A DNA stretch of 64,000 nucleotides from Neobacillus kokaensis (GCF_014656545.1 NZ_BNDS01000005.1:122900-186899); one strand, 5' to 3'. Counted from the first letter of the stretch, positions 9,031-18,931 are shown. The notes: generated by a model not told the origin, from the sequence alone. Translations and numbers: made by a program.

Positions 9031-10500
9031 CTATTTTTTACCAGAAATTACTTCCATATCCTTACTTACATCAAGATAATACCAGTGATCCTTGTAGTTA
9101 ATCCAATTTGCCACTGTAGAGCTACGGCTGCTCAAATAATATCGTTCTCCAGATAGTTCCAGCCAATTAGTACCTTGGGTTGTTTCATTGAAATCCTTCT
9201 CATTCAGAACAGCTGCCAGGGCAGTATCGAAGGAACCCGTATCACTTAAGTAGTACCAGCTTCCATTATCGTTTACCCAGCCGGTTTGCAGCACGCCATT
9301 TTCCGCTAAGTAATACCAGCTTCCGCTATCATTTGTCCAGCCGGTCTTCATGGCCCCTGTCTGATCAAAATAATACTTCTTGTCACCAATCTCCAGCCAG
9401 CCGGTAGTCACTGCTCCATCTTGGTCTAGATAATAGTTTTGGCCGCCAGCCTCTAGCCAGCCTGTTTGCACTACACCTGACTGATCCGAAAAGTATTTTT
9501 TTCCTAGATTCTCAAACCAGCCGGTCTGAAGCATTCCTGATGAATCAAAGTAATATTTCTGCCCGCTATCTTCTATCCAGCCGGTTTTGACAGCACCTGC
9601 TTCATCTAAATAATATTTTCCATCATCTACCACAATCCAGCCCGTCTTTGCCGCCCCAGATGAGTCCAGATAATACTTCTCGCCTCCAGCCTCCAGCCAG
9701 CCTGTTTGCATTACACCTGACTGATCAAAGTAATACCTTTCCCCGCCAATGGTAAACCAGCCGGTCCGCATTACTCCGTTGATATCCAGGAAGTATTTCT
9801 GACTGCCAAGTGTCAGCCATCCTGTTTGCATGGCACCCGATTGATAGAAGAAATACCTCTTTCCAGCAATCGTCTGCCAGCCTGTCTTTGCCGTTCCGTT
9901 TTCGTAATAATATTTGTTCCCATTTGCCTGAATCCAGCCATTTTGCGGTTCAATCGGAATGCTATCACTACCGTCACCGCTGGCAGGAACCGTCACAGGA
10001 TAGCCATTTGCCAATGCAATCGTATCAAAACTGCTGCTTGAATACGTAATGACGACCGGTGTATAGTTGTTTACCCGGCTGAACAGCCAGCGCACCTCAC
10101 CATTATGCATCCGGACACAGCCTGAACTGACATATTTACCTATTGAGCTTTCATTATTGTTGCCATGGATTCCATAGGTTGTGCCGTATGTGCCCCTTGC
10201 CTCAAGCCCCATCCAGCGGTTTCCTAACGGATTACGGGGATCCCCTCCTGGGATGTTGTGCTTATAATAGGGGCGGTTAACTATCTTATTGACAATCCTA
10301 AATTTCCCTTCTGGCGTTAACGATCGGGTTCTCCCCGTTGCGACCTTAAAGGTTCGTACCAGCTTGCCATCTTGATAAAAAGCAAGGATATTGGTTTGTT
10401 TATTAATAATAATGAACTGCGAATTACTTTCAGCTTCCGTTTGGCTGGTAAAAACCAAAAAAGACATCAACAACACAAAAATTTCTGTTAATTTTTTCAT
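9031..10500 (-). CDS. Secreted L,D-transpeptidase with wall-binding GW/aromatic repeats (copy 1)
   Basis: A 489-residue exported protein. The signal peptide covers about residues 1-23. A YkuD-type L,D-transpeptidase domain (about 26-160) has the catalytic motif HGNN...SSGCVRMHN, with Cys nucleophile and His. The rest is about 14 repeats of roughly 20 residues of the form GW-x-x-x-x-G-x-x-YY-x-x-x-x-G-x-x-x-T, like choline-binding/glucan-binding (CW_binding_1) repeats. The start is ATG 10500 with GGAGAG upstream. It probably forms 3-3 peptide cross-links or attaches proteins while docked on wall polymers. The ligand of the repeats in a Bacillus is unknown. TGTAGC-N5-TGTAAT at 10569-10585 is a one-mismatch WalR box. 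Confidence 0.88.
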   Translation of the reverse strand: MKKLTEIFVLLMSFLVFTSQTEAESNSQFIIINKQTNILAFYQDGKLVRTFKVATGRTRSLTPEGKFRIVNKIVNRPYYKHNIPGGDPRNPLGNRWMGLEARGTYGTTYGIHGNNNESSIGKYVSSGCVRMHNGEVRWLFSRVNNYTPVVITYSSSSFDTIALANGYPVTVPASGDGSDSIPIEPQNGWIQANGNKYYYENGTAKTGWQTIAGKRYFFYQSGAMQTGWLTLGSQKYFLDINGVMRTGWFTIGGERYYFDQSGVMQTGWLEAGGEKYYLDSSGAAKTGWIVVDDGKYYLDEAGAVKTGWIEDSGQKYYFDSSGMLQTGWFENLGKKYFSDQSGVVQTGWLEAGGQNYYLDQDGAVTTGWLEIGDKKYYFDQTGAMKTGWTNDSGSWYYLAENGVLQTGWVNDNGSWYYLSDTGSFDTALAAVLNEKDFNETTQGTNWLELSGERYYLSSRSSTVANWINYKDHWYYLDVSKDMEVISGKK

Positions 10501-10738
10501 GATGATCTCTCCAATTTGGTTGTTATCATTAACATAACATTCCAAATCAAAGCAAATTGTCACAATTTTGTAGCACATTTGTAATTTTTTTAATACCTTT
10601 TACTTGAGGATAAAATCCTCCTACATAACTATAAAACTGTCTTTAATAAGCCTTCTTTAGAACAAAAACCTCTTAACTAACCATGAAATCGTCCTTAATA
10701 AGGGAGCGGATGCCTGCAATAGGGCGCCCTAAATACGA

Positions 10739-11962
10739 TTAATGACCTTGTGCCGAAGCTGTTACAACCGTTCCCGTATTGTGATTGTCCAGAAGGGAAA
10801 TGTCTGCCATACCCTTACCAACACTTAGGTAATACCAATTATCTTCATATTTTAACCAGCTCGTAACCGTCGAGGTGCTGTTGTTCAAATAATACCTATC
10901 CCCCGATAAATTTAACCAGCTCGTTTTCATCGTATCGGCAGTTTCCTCTAAATCCGGGCCGCCTCCACCGCCAAACCATGCATTTTCAATAAAGCCGCTC
11001 GAATTCAAATAGTACCATTTACCCTTAGAATTTACCCAGCCGGTCTTCAACGTTCCGTTTGTATCAAAAAAGTACCACTTATCAGCATTCTCTAACCAAC
11101 CAGTCTTCATTGCCCCCGTTTGGTCAAAGTAATACTTTTGACCACCTTCTTCAAACCAGCCTGTTTTTAAAACACCATTCTTAGCAAAATAATACCTTTT
11201 GCCTGCATCTGTTAACCAGCCGGTTTTTGCCGCTCCTGTTTGGTCAAAGTAATATCTTTTGCCGTCCACTTTAAACCAGCCTGTCTTCGCTGCACCATTT
11301 TGATCAAGGTAAAATTTCTGTCCCCTGCTGGAAATCCAGCCGGTCTGCATAACCCCGTTTTCGTTAAGGTAATACTTTTTAACCCCAATCGTCTGCCAGC
11401 CTGTTTTCGCCGCACCATTAGCAAAATAAAATTTCTGTCCGCTAAAGATGTGCCAGCCGTTCGAGTGTTCTTTTGCAAGCGTATTAAAGCTGCTGCTTGA
11501 ATAGGTAATCACAACAGGAGTATTATTTTTCACCCGGCTGAACAGCCAGCGAATCTCTGCATTATGCATGCGGACACAGCCCCCGCTTACATAGCGCCCA
11601 ATCGAATATTCATTGCTATTCCCATGGATTGCATAGGTTGTCCCATACGTGCCCCTCGCATTAATTCCCATCCAACGATTCCCTAACGGATTGCGCGGAT
11701 CCCCGCCAGGAATTTTCTCTTTATAATAAGGACGATTCACAATCTTATTCACAATCATAAATTTCCCTTCAGGGGTTAATGCCCTTGTCCGACCTGTGGC
11801 CACTTTAAACGTCCGAACCAGTTTGCCGCCATCATAAAATGCAAGGGTATTAATCTTCTTATTAATAATAATCAACTGCGAACTTCCGCTAGCTTCCGAA
11901 TGACCAGCAGATAAGAAAAAGAACCCGAATAAAACGATAAAAACGACTGACAATTTTCTCAT
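10739..11962 (-). CDS. Secreted L,D-transpeptidase with wall-binding GW/aromatic repeats (copy 2)
   Basis: A 407-residue paralogue of the next gene downstream, in the same orientation 238 bp away, so a tandem duplication. It has a signal peptide (about 1-23) and a YkuD catalytic domain with HGNS...SGGCVRMHN. About 11 GW/aromatic repeats follow, the last three with AW or SW in place of GW and separated by a glycine-rich insert (FGGGGGPDLEE). The start is ATG 11962 after GGAGAGG; the in-frame TTG further upstream lies inside that binding site. The catalytic halves are nearly identical and the repeat number differs, which points to repeat expansion or loss after duplication. Confidence 0.88.
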   Translation of the reverse strand: MRKLSVVFIVLFGFFFLSAGHSEASGSSQLIIINKKINTLAFYDGGKLVRTFKVATGRTRALTPEGKFMIVNKIVNRPYYKEKIPGGDPRNPLGNRWMGINARGTYGTTYAIHGNSNEYSIGRYVSGGCVRMHNAEIRWLFSRVKNNTPVVITYSSSSFNTLAKEHSNGWHIFSGQKFYFANGAAKTGWQTIGVKKYYLNENGVMQTGWISSRGQKFYLDQNGAAKTGWFKVDGKRYYFDQTGAAKTGWLTDAGKRYYFAKNGVLKTGWFEEGGQKYYFDQTGAMKTGWLENADKWYFFDTNGTLKTGWVNSKGKWYYLNSSGFIENAWFGGGGGPDLEETADTMKTSWLNLSGDRYYLNNSTSTVTSWLKYEDNWYYLSVGKGMADISLLDNHNTGTVVTASAQGH

Positions 11963-12082
11963 ATTAAACCTCTCCAATTATGTAGTTACTATAAAGATAG
12001 CATTAATAGTCTGAATATTTTGTCATATTTTATCATAAACTTCGGAAAAAATCGGATGGCTCTTCTGTTTCAACCTACAACA

Positions 12083-12132
12083 CAAAAAGGGGCCAATCCC
12101 TCACTCCGTTAAAGCAGTGAGGGACTGACCCC
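12083..12132 (-). terminator. serA terminator
   Basis: On the minus strand, GGGGTCAGTCCCTCACT pairs with AGTGAGGGATTGGCCCC and ends in TTTTT. The GGGACTGACCCC core recurs in Bacillaceae intergenic hairpins. Confidence 0.85.
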
Positions 12133-12143
12133 AATATTTCAAG

Positions 12144-13346
12144 TTATTTAATAATCCGTGCCCTTACGACACCGTCAATGGCATCAATTTGTTCTGCTAA
12201 ACCCGGCAGGATATCACCATTTACTTCATTATCGATATCGATCATCGTATAGGCAAAGTTACCGCGGCTTCTGTTCACCATATCAGCAATATTCAAATGA
12301 TAGTTTGAAATCGCAGAAGTGATTTTACCAACCATGTGCGGAATGTTTTGATGGAAAACCGTCACACGGACTTTTCCTGTATAAGGTAAATGGGCATTTG
12401 GGAAATTTACAGAGTTTTTGATATTACCTGTCTCCAATAGCTCCTTCACCTGGCGGGCCGCCATAATCGCACAGTTTTCCTCAGATTCCCTAGTAGAAGC
12501 GCCAAGATGCGGAATTGACACCACATTTTGCATTTGCAGTACATTTTCATTTGGGAAATCCGTAATGTACTGACCTACAATTCCGTCCTCAAGTGCAACC
12601 GCCATATCAATTTCATTTACAAGCTCACCGCGGGAGAAATTGAAGATATGAACGCCAGGCTTCATAATGCTGAAGGTTTCTTTGTTAAACATTCCTCTAG
12701 TATCATTTGTTAATGGAACGTGTACAGTAATATAATCAGATTCAGCAAACAGCTGTTCAATTGTCATGGCCCGCTGGACGTTTCGCGATAAGTTCCAAGC
12801 TGTATCAACTGAAATGAATGGGTCGAATCCAATGACATCCATATCTAAATCAAGAGCATCGTTCGCTACAAGAGCACCAATTGCCCCTAGGCCGATTACG
12901 CCGAGCGTTTTCCCTTTTATTTCTTTCCCAACAAACTGTTTCTTTCCTGCTTCTACAAGCTTTGGAATTTGGTCACCTTCACTTGCAAGCGTCTTTGTCC
13001 AAGCAATACCGTCAAAAAGGTTACGAGATGAAGCCATCATAGACGTCAGCACAAGCTCCTTCACTGCATTTGCATTGGCACCAGGCGTGTTAAAAACAAC
13101 AATGCCCTGTTCTGTGCATTTATCAACTGGAATGTTATTTACACCTGCACCGGCACGGGCAATACCAAGCAAATTGCTGCCAAACTCCATAGAATGCATG
13201 TTAAAGCTGCGGACAACAATTGCATCAGGATTTTCGCAGGAATCATCGACTGAATACTGGTCATTTTTAAATACTTTCATTCCGCTTTCTGAAATGCTAT
13301 TTAACGTTTTAATTGTTTTTACCTTGTCTAAAGTTAGTGTGTTCAT
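12144..13346 (-). CDS. serA: D-3-phosphoglycerate dehydrogenase
   Basis: First step of serine synthesis: 3-phosphoglycerate to 3-phosphohydroxypyruvate with NAD. The 400-residue form has the catalytic/substrate domain, a Rossmann domain with GVIGLGAIGALV near residue 150, and one C-terminal ACT domain (about 325-400) for amino-acid control. Catalytic Arg (FSRGELV), Glu and His (IPHLGAST) motifs are present. It is about 125 residues shorter than B. subtilis SerA and lacks the intervening allosteric domain. The start is ATG 13346 with AAGGGGAG upstream. The leader carries two riboswitches, tying serine production to one-carbon and glycine status. Confidence 0.94.
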   Translation of the reverse strand: MNTLTLDKVKTIKTLNSISESGMKVFKNDQYSVDDSCENPDAIVVRSFNMHSMEFGSNLLGIARAGAGVNNIPVDKCTEQGIVVFNTPGANANAVKELVLTSMMASSRNLFDGIAWTKTLASEGDQIPKLVEAGKKQFVGKEIKGKTLGVIGLGAIGALVANDALDLDMDVIGFDPFISVDTAWNLSRNVQRAMTIEQLFAESDYITVHVPLTNDTRGMFNKETFSIMKPGVHIFNFSRGELVNEIDMAVALEDGIVGQYITDFPNENVLQMQNVVSIPHLGASTRESEENCAIMAARQVKELLETGNIKNSVNFPNAHLPYTGKVRVTVFHQNIPHMVGKITSAISNYHLNIADMVNRSRGNFAYTMIDIDNEVNGDILPGLAEQIDAIDGVVRARIIK

Positions 13347-13395
13347 GATTATTTCTCCCCTTTTTTAATAACTCATATTTATTTCTTCTTTAAAT

Positions 13396-13425
13396 GAAAA
13401 AAGAGACTGGTGTTCTCCAATCCCT
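13396..13425 (-). terminator. Attenuator hairpin after the glycine aptamer
   Basis: On the minus strand, AGGGATTGG pairs with CCAGTCTCT (two G-U pairs) and is followed by TTTTT. It lies between the glycine aptamer and serA and would be its expression platform. Confidence 0.75.
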
Positions 13426-13463
13426 AAAAAAGGTTTCAAAAATAACAAATAAACATTGCCTTT

Positions 13464-13563
13464 GTTATCTTCTGTCCTTTTGCCTGAGATTTTGAACCCT
13501 TCGGCGCTGCGGCTAAACCGCATCCTCTCCAGAAGCTGCTCCTGTTATAGTGTGACCCATAAC
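13464..13563 (-). promoter_or_regulatory. Glycine riboswitch (single aptamer)
   Basis: Read on the minus strand, the conserved core is plain: CTGGAGAGG, then GCGCCGAAGGG, then ATCTCAGGCAAAAGGACAG, the signature of gcvT-type glycine aptamers. Only one full aptamer is present. It is preceded by a short hairpin, GTTAT/ATAAC at 13544-13563, which may act as the ghost aptamer seen in singleton glycine riboswitches. The terminator at 13396-13425 follows and serA is the next gene. Whether glycine turns serA on or off cannot be settled by eye. Confidence 0.9.
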
Positions 13564-13565
13564 AT

Positions 13566-13643
13566 TCATAGCGCTTTTACTATTTTGTTTTTATAACCAA
13601 CAGAATTGCCAGCTTTTACGTTTTCTAGCAGGAATCCATTCAT
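13566..13643 (-). CDS. 25-codon leader ORF between two riboswitches
   Basis: MNGFLLENVKAGNSVGYK is followed by NKIVKAL and a TGA stop. AAGGAGGCGAC lies about 9 nt before ATG 13643, an excellent ribosome binding site, so translation is likely. The ORF follows the ZTP aptamer and its hairpin, and ends 3 bp before the glycine riboswitch region. I do not recognise the peptide. It may be a true small protein, a leader peptide that affects folding of the glycine aptamer, or the remnant of a gene once controlled by the ZTP switch. Confidence 0.5.
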   Translation of the reverse strand: MNGFLLENVKAGNSVGYKNKIVKAL

Positions 13644-13668
13644 AACTGTCGCCTCCTTATAAGCATAA

Positions 13669-13697
13669 AGAGGCAAGGGAGTAAATCCCTTACCTCT
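13669..13697 (-). terminator. Expression-platform hairpin of the ZTP riboswitch
   Basis: On the minus strand, AGAGGTAAGGGA and TCCCTTGCCTCT form a 12-bp stem directly after the aptamer end GCCTGGGCA. The following T-run is short (TTTATGCTTAT), so it is a moderate terminator. It ends about 10 nt before the leader-ORF binding site. Confidence 0.7.
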
Positions 13698-13772
13698 GCC
13701 CAGGCGAACGGCTATTCGATACAATGTGCTCCCTCACGGTGATCCGTGTCTCGCCAGTTACACATCGTCTTT
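13697..13772 (-). promoter_or_regulatory. ZTP (pfl) riboswitch
   Basis: On the minus strand, GATGTG...CACATT forms P1 around the conserved AACTGGCGA. A CACGG/CCGTG hairpin and GGGAGC follow, and then the diagnostic 3' segment GCCGTTCGCCTGGGCA. This matches the pfl motif that senses ZTP/ZMP, the signal of 10-formyl-tetrahydrofolate shortage. The known family controls one-carbon and purine genes; here the downstream genes are a 25-codon ORF and serA. Confidence 0.92.
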
Positions 13773-13784
13773 TAACTTATTCAC

Positions 13785-13813
13785 ATTTTAACAAAACTTC
13801 AGATAACTTTCAA
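13785..13813 (-). promoter_or_regulatory. sigma-A promoter of the serA leader
   Basis: On the minus strand TTGAAA, a 17-bp spacer and TAAAAT, with an extended TG one base before the -10. Transcription would begin near 13777, just before the ZTP aptamer. The remainder of this gene-free stretch up to 13953 shows nothing else I can name. Confidence 0.8.
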
Positions 13814-13953
13814 CCCCCACAAAACATAGATCCCTCTCTTTTTTCTTCTTTCACCAGTAAGCAGATCATTCTGCCTATTTTAGTACAAGTCTTGGAACTC
13901 CTTCAAAACCGCTCCATATAATAAAGTATCGCTAACGACAGGAGGGTTAATTC

Positions 13954-15069
13954 ATGGGGAAAACAGCATTAATAACGGGAATTACTGGACAAGACGGAGC
14001 CTATCTTGCTGAATTTTTACTAAAAAAAGGATACACCGTACATGGATTAAAACGTAGAAGTTCCCTTTTTAACACCGATCGAATCGATCACCTATACCAA
14101 GATCCACGGGACCCTAAAACAAAATTTTTTCTCCATTATGGAGATTTGACGGACTCTACGAATCTAATTCGATTGATCGAAACTGTCCAGCCTGATGAAA
14201 TTTATAATCTAGGGGCAATGAGCCATGTCCATGTTAGTTTTGATACCCCGGAATATACCGCGAATGTGGATGGCCTGGGTACCCTTCGAATTTTAGAGGC
14301 GGTTCGAATTCTTGGTCTTACCGAAAAAACCAAAATTTATCAAGCATCAACCTCTGAGCTGTATGGTCTAGTCCAGGCAACACCGCAATCGGAAACTACT
14401 CCCTTTTATCCTCGAAGCCCTTATGCTGTCGCGAAGCTGTATGGCTATTGGATTACAGTAAATTACCGAGAGGCATACGGGATGTTTGCCTGTAATGGCA
14501 TCCTCTTTAACCATGAAAGTCCGATCCGCGGTGAGACGTTTGTTACCCGGAAGATTACTAGGGCAGTTGCTAGAATCGCTTTAGGACTGCAGGATCAATT
14601 ATATTTAGGAAATCTGGAAGCTAAAAGGGATTGGGGACATGCCAAAGACTATGTTGAAGCAATGTGGCTTATGCTGCAACAGACGGAGCCCCAAGACTTT
14701 GTGATCGCAACGGGAGTATCTACGAAAGTTAGAGAATTTGTCCGCTTAGCATTTAGTGAAGTAGGGATTGAAATAGAATTTAAGGGAGCAAACGAAGAGG
14801 AGAAAGGCTATATTAAAGCGTGCCATCATCCCGATTTTCAGCTTCCTGCCGGAAAGCAGATAGTGGCTGTGGACCCACGTTATTTCCGCCCTGCGGAAGT
14901 AGATTTTTTGTTAGGCGATCCTAGTAAAGCAAAACGGGAATTAGGTTGGAATCCTAAATATGAACTACATGAGCTCATTAAAGAAATGGTTGAAAGTGAT
15001 ATGAAGGAAGCAAAAATGGAGGATTATTTAAGAAAAGGCGGCTACCGTATTCATAAAAACTATGAATAA
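13954..15069 (+). CDS. gmd: GDP-mannose 4,6-dehydratase
   Basis: Converts GDP-mannose to GDP-4-keto-6-deoxymannose, the first step to GDP-L-fucose, in the cytoplasm. A 371-residue SDR-extended enzyme. It has [13 protein letters not shown] at the N-terminus (NADP site), the Thr/Ser-Glu pair in ASTSELYG, the catalytic Y-x3-K in SPYAVAKLY, and the NHESPIRGE block typical of Gmd. GACAGGAGGG precedes ATG 13954. It heads a plus-strand run with manC and an unassigned gene, convergent with the fucose synthase and fucosyltransferase. Confidence 0.97.
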   Translation: MGKTALITGITGQDGAYLAEFLLKKGYTVHGLKRRSSLFNTDRIDHLYQDPRDPKTKFFLHYGDLTDSTNLIRLIETVQPDEIYNLGAMSHVHVSFDTPEYTANVDGLGTLRILEAVRILGLTEKTKIYQASTSELYGLVQATPQSETTPFYPRSPYAVAKLYGYWITVNYREAYGMFACNGILFNHESPIRGETFVTRKITRAVARIALGLQDQLYLGNLEAKRDWGHAKDYVEAMWLMLQQTEPQDFVIATGVSTKVREFVRLAFSEVGIEIEFKGANEEEKGYIKACHHPDFQLPAGKQIVAVDPRYFRPAEVDFLLGDPSKAKRELGWNPKYELHELIKEMVESDMKEAKMEDYLRKGGYRIHKNYE

Positions 15070-15126
15070 TCAAATTCAAGATTAATGTTCCGGCTTTGGA
15101 TTAAGAAAGGAGGTTTTTCCGCGTTT

Positions 15127-16506
15127 ATGAAAATTGTTATCTTATCTGGAGGTTCAGGAAAACGGCTGTGGCCCCTTTCCAATGATTCAAGGTCAAAGCA
15201 GTTTTTGAAGGTTTTAAAAGCAGAAAATGGGGAGTCAGAATCGATGATTCAAAGGGTTTGGAGACAGTTGAAGGAGGTCAATCTTCAGCAATCAGCCTAT
15301 ATTGCAACCGGCCAAGCTCAAGCCGACATGGTGCTCAGCCAGCTTGGATCCGATACCCCTCTTATCATTGAACCGCAGAGAAGTGATACTTTCCCTGCCA
15401 TTGCACTAGCTTGCTCCTATCTTTATTCATGTTTAAACGTCGACCCTAATGAGGTTATATGTGTACTGCCTGTCGACCCCTTTGTGGAAAAGGACTATTT
15501 TGAAAAAATCAAATTGATGGAAAAGGTTGTTTTAGATTCCGGTGCAAAAATAGCATTACTAGGCGGCAGTCCAACTTATCCCTCTGAAAAATATGGATAT
15601 ATACTCCATGACAACAAGGGGTTGGAAAATGGACAGGTATCCTTCATGAAGGTTAACGCCTTTGTCGAGAAGCCAAAGGCGGACCAAGCAATCAAGTTTA
15701 TTCAGCAGGGAGCTTTATGGAACCTGGGCGTTTTTGCCTTCAAACTTGAATACATGCTTAGCCTTTTAAAAGATAAAGGGATTCCTTTAAAATATGAGGA
15801 TCTGAAAAAAGGATATGAACAGCTGCCAAAGATAAGCTTTGATTATGAGGTAGTCGAGAAAGCCAATGATGTTATCGTGATTCCTTACGACGGTAAATGG
15901 AAGGATTTAGGGACCTGGAATACGTTAACAGAAGAGATGCATACCATCCTGACAGGCAAGGGAATCATCGAAGACTCAGCCAATACGCATGTTATCAATG
16001 AATTAGACATCCCCGTTACGGTAATTGCCGTACCTGATATCGTAGTAGCCTCGAGTCCGCAGGGAATATTGGTGACGGATAAGGCAGCCAGTCACAGGAT
16101 CAAAGATATCATGAAAAATGAAAAAGAAAGGCCCATGATTGAAGAACGCAGATGGGGATGGTACCAAGTACTAAACTATATTAGATACTCAGACAATCAT
16201 GAAATATTGACAAAAAAAATCGTTGTAGAAGCTGGAAAAAATATCAGCTACCAATACCATTCAATGCGAAGCGAGGTCTGGGTGCTCCTTTCCGGCGAGG
16301 GAGAATTTGCTCTTCAAGACCAGCTATTTGCGGTTAAACAGGGAGATGTGCTGCAAATTCCCAATGGAGCAAAACACGGAATTAAAGCACTCAGTACCCT
16401 GGAACTAATCGAAGTTCAAATGGGCAGTTATCTGGTGGAAGAAGACATTATCCGCCTATTTATGACATGGGAAGAAGTCGTAAGGCATTGCAAAAAACAT
16501 GAATAA
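15127..16506 (+). CDS. manC: Mannose-1-phosphate guanylyltransferase (with cupin domain)
   Basis: Makes GDP-mannose from GTP and mannose-1-phosphate. About residues 1-270 form the nucleotidyltransferase domain with GGSGKRLWPLS and FVEKP. The C-terminal 100 residues are a cupin like type II phosphomannose isomerases (Y-x-Y-H-S-M-R-S-E-V-W near residue 380), so the protein may also isomerise mannose-6-phosphate. ATG 15127 gives the canonical MKIVILSGG N-terminus. AAAGGAGG is about 14 nt upstream, somewhat far, but the only other in-frame ATG (15085) has no binding site. It supplies the Gmd substrate. Confidence 0.93.
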   Translation: MKIVILSGGSGKRLWPLSNDSRSKQFLKVLKAENGESESMIQRVWRQLKEVNLQQSAYIATGQAQADMVLSQLGSDTPLIIEPQRSDTFPAIALACSYLYSCLNVDPNEVICVLPVDPFVEKDYFEKIKLMEKVVLDSGAKIALLGGSPTYPSEKYGYILHDNKGLENGQVSFMKVNAFVEKPKADQAIKFIQQGALWNLGVFAFKLEYMLSLLKDKGIPLKYEDLKKGYEQLPKISFDYEVVEKANDVIVIPYDGKWKDLGTWNTLTEEMHTILTGKGIIEDSANTHVINELDIPVTVIAVPDIVVASSPQGILVTDKAASHRIKDIMKNEKERPMIEERRWGWYQVLNYIRYSDNHEILTKKIVVEAGKNISYQYHSMRSEVWVLLSGEGEFALQDQLFAVKQGDVLQIPNGAKHGIKALSTLELIEVQMGSYLVEEDIIRLFMTWEEVVRHCKKHE

Positions 16507-16541
16507 ATTTTTAATAAACCAATCGAAAGGGGAATTTCATT

Positions 16542-17879
16542 TTGTCTAAAAAAAAAAGCCCTTTAAGAATAAAACTAGATCATCTCGCTAAAGGTATAGC
16601 GAATAATGACTCTATTGTTGAACTGGACCCATATACCCTATTAAATCACTATCGATTTGATGTACCGGCTAAATATATTTATGCCAAGTTTAGAGAGCTG
16701 GGGTTGGAAAGTTCATGGGGAGAAAGATTGTATGATGAACATATCCGTGTTTTCAATGGATATCATGAACGTGATGATTCCGGAAAAAAAGGAATCGACG
16801 CCTTTAAAAATGCGTTTGACAGTACACTCGACTCCATTAAAGCGATCGGCTTTGACGAACAGAAATCGATTATACCTATTGGAACTAATAACGGCCTGAT
16901 TGATGGAAGTCACAGATTAGCAGCCAGCTTATTATATGGTAAAAAAATCAAATCCGTTACGCTCGATGTGGAGCATAATTATGACTATAATTGTTTTCGA
17001 AAAAAAGGACTGACAGACAAATGGTGTGATGCCATTGCCCTTGAATACTGCCGGCTAAAGAAGGAAACATATATAGCGGTAGTATTTCCATCAGCTGTTG
17101 GAGGAGACAAGGAGATTAAAAATATTCTAAACGAATATGGAAACATCTATTATGAAAAAGAACTGTATTTAACTAAACAAGGTTCAATAAATTTAATCAA
17201 GCAGTTATATTTAGGTGAAAAATGGTTAGGCGGATGGCATAATCAATTTCCGGGAGCTAAAAGGAAAGCATCATCCTGTTTTAAGCATAATGGACCTATA
17301 AGAGTTTTTGTTTTCGAAACGGATCGTTATGAAAACACTCGTTCAGCGAAAGAAAAAATCCGCAGCCTTTTTAACATAGGGAATCACTCCATTCATATTA
17401 ATGATGTTCACGAAGAGACCGTACGTTTAGCACAAACATTATTTAATGAAAATAGTATTCATTTTTTAAACCATTCCAAGCTTACTAATCACAGCAAAAG
17501 TTTTTACCAGAATTTTAATCAATTAAAAAAATGGTTAATAGAAAAAAAGGTTGATCCTGAACATTTTTGCATCGTATCTAGCTCGGTGATGGGGGTTTAT
17601 GGTATTCGAAAACCTGCTGACTTAGACTTTTTAGTTTACGGTGATGATTTATTATCTAATAAAAATAAGAAATTCAGTAATCACGAAAAGCAGCTTCCTT
17701 ATTACGAAAAGACAAAGGATGATATTATTTTCAACCCTGAGAATCACTTTTATGTTGAAGGGATAAAATTCGCTTCGCTACATGTTATAAAAGACATGAA
17801 ACAGCGAAGAGGCGAATCAAAAGACCACGTTGATCTATCGTTAATTGATTTATTTTTAGGTTCATCTAAAAATGGATAA
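16542..17879 (+). CDS. Unassigned two-domain protein of the fucose cluster (ParB/Srx-like + nucleotidyltransferase-like)
   Basis: A 445-residue soluble protein I cannot name. Residues about 105-140 contain IPIGTNNGLIDGSHRLAAS, which resembles the ParB/sulfiredoxin-fold signature with its DG-x-HR motif. Residues about 340-375 contain SSSVMGVYGIRKPADLDF followed by LV, a pattern like the metal-binding DxD strand of the polymerase-beta nucleotidyltransferase fold. The middle is Lys/Asn/His-rich with no recognisable motif. It starts at TTG 16542 with AAAGGGG upstream and probably belongs to the gmd-manC transcript. A role in fucosylated polymer synthesis is inferred only from context. Confidence 0.6.
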   Translation: MSKKKSPLRIKLDHLAKGIANNDSIVELDPYTLLNHYRFDVPAKYIYAKFRELGLESSWGERLYDEHIRVFNGYHERDDSGKKGIDAFKNAFDSTLDSIKAIGFDEQKSIIPIGTNNGLIDGSHRLAASLLYGKKIKSVTLDVEHNYDYNCFRKKGLTDKWCDAIALEYCRLKKETYIAVVFPSAVGGDKEIKNILNEYGNIYYEKELYLTKQGSINLIKQLYLGEKWLGGWHNQFPGAKRKASSCFKHNGPIRVFVFETDRYENTRSAKEKIRSLFNIGNHSIHINDVHEETVRLAQTLFNENSIHFLNHSKLTNHSKSFYQNFNQLKKWLIEKKVDPEHFCIVSSSVMGVYGIRKPADLDFLVYGDDLLSNKNKKFSNHEKQLPYYEKTKDDIIFNPENHFYVEGIKFASLHVIKDMKQRRGESKDHVDLSLIDLFLGSSKNG

Positions 17880-17881
17880 AC

Positions 17882-18861
<980 letters not shown>

Positions 18862-18931
18862 TCATCTAACAATAGATTGTATGCGGTGGCATGTAGAAAG
18901 TTCAAAAGTCATTCCAATTACTATTTAGATT

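Noticed and set aside
9240-9940. DNA tandem repeat or CRISPR-like array
   Set aside because: The periodicity of about 60 bp is explained by the coding GW/aromatic repeats of the wall-binding domain.
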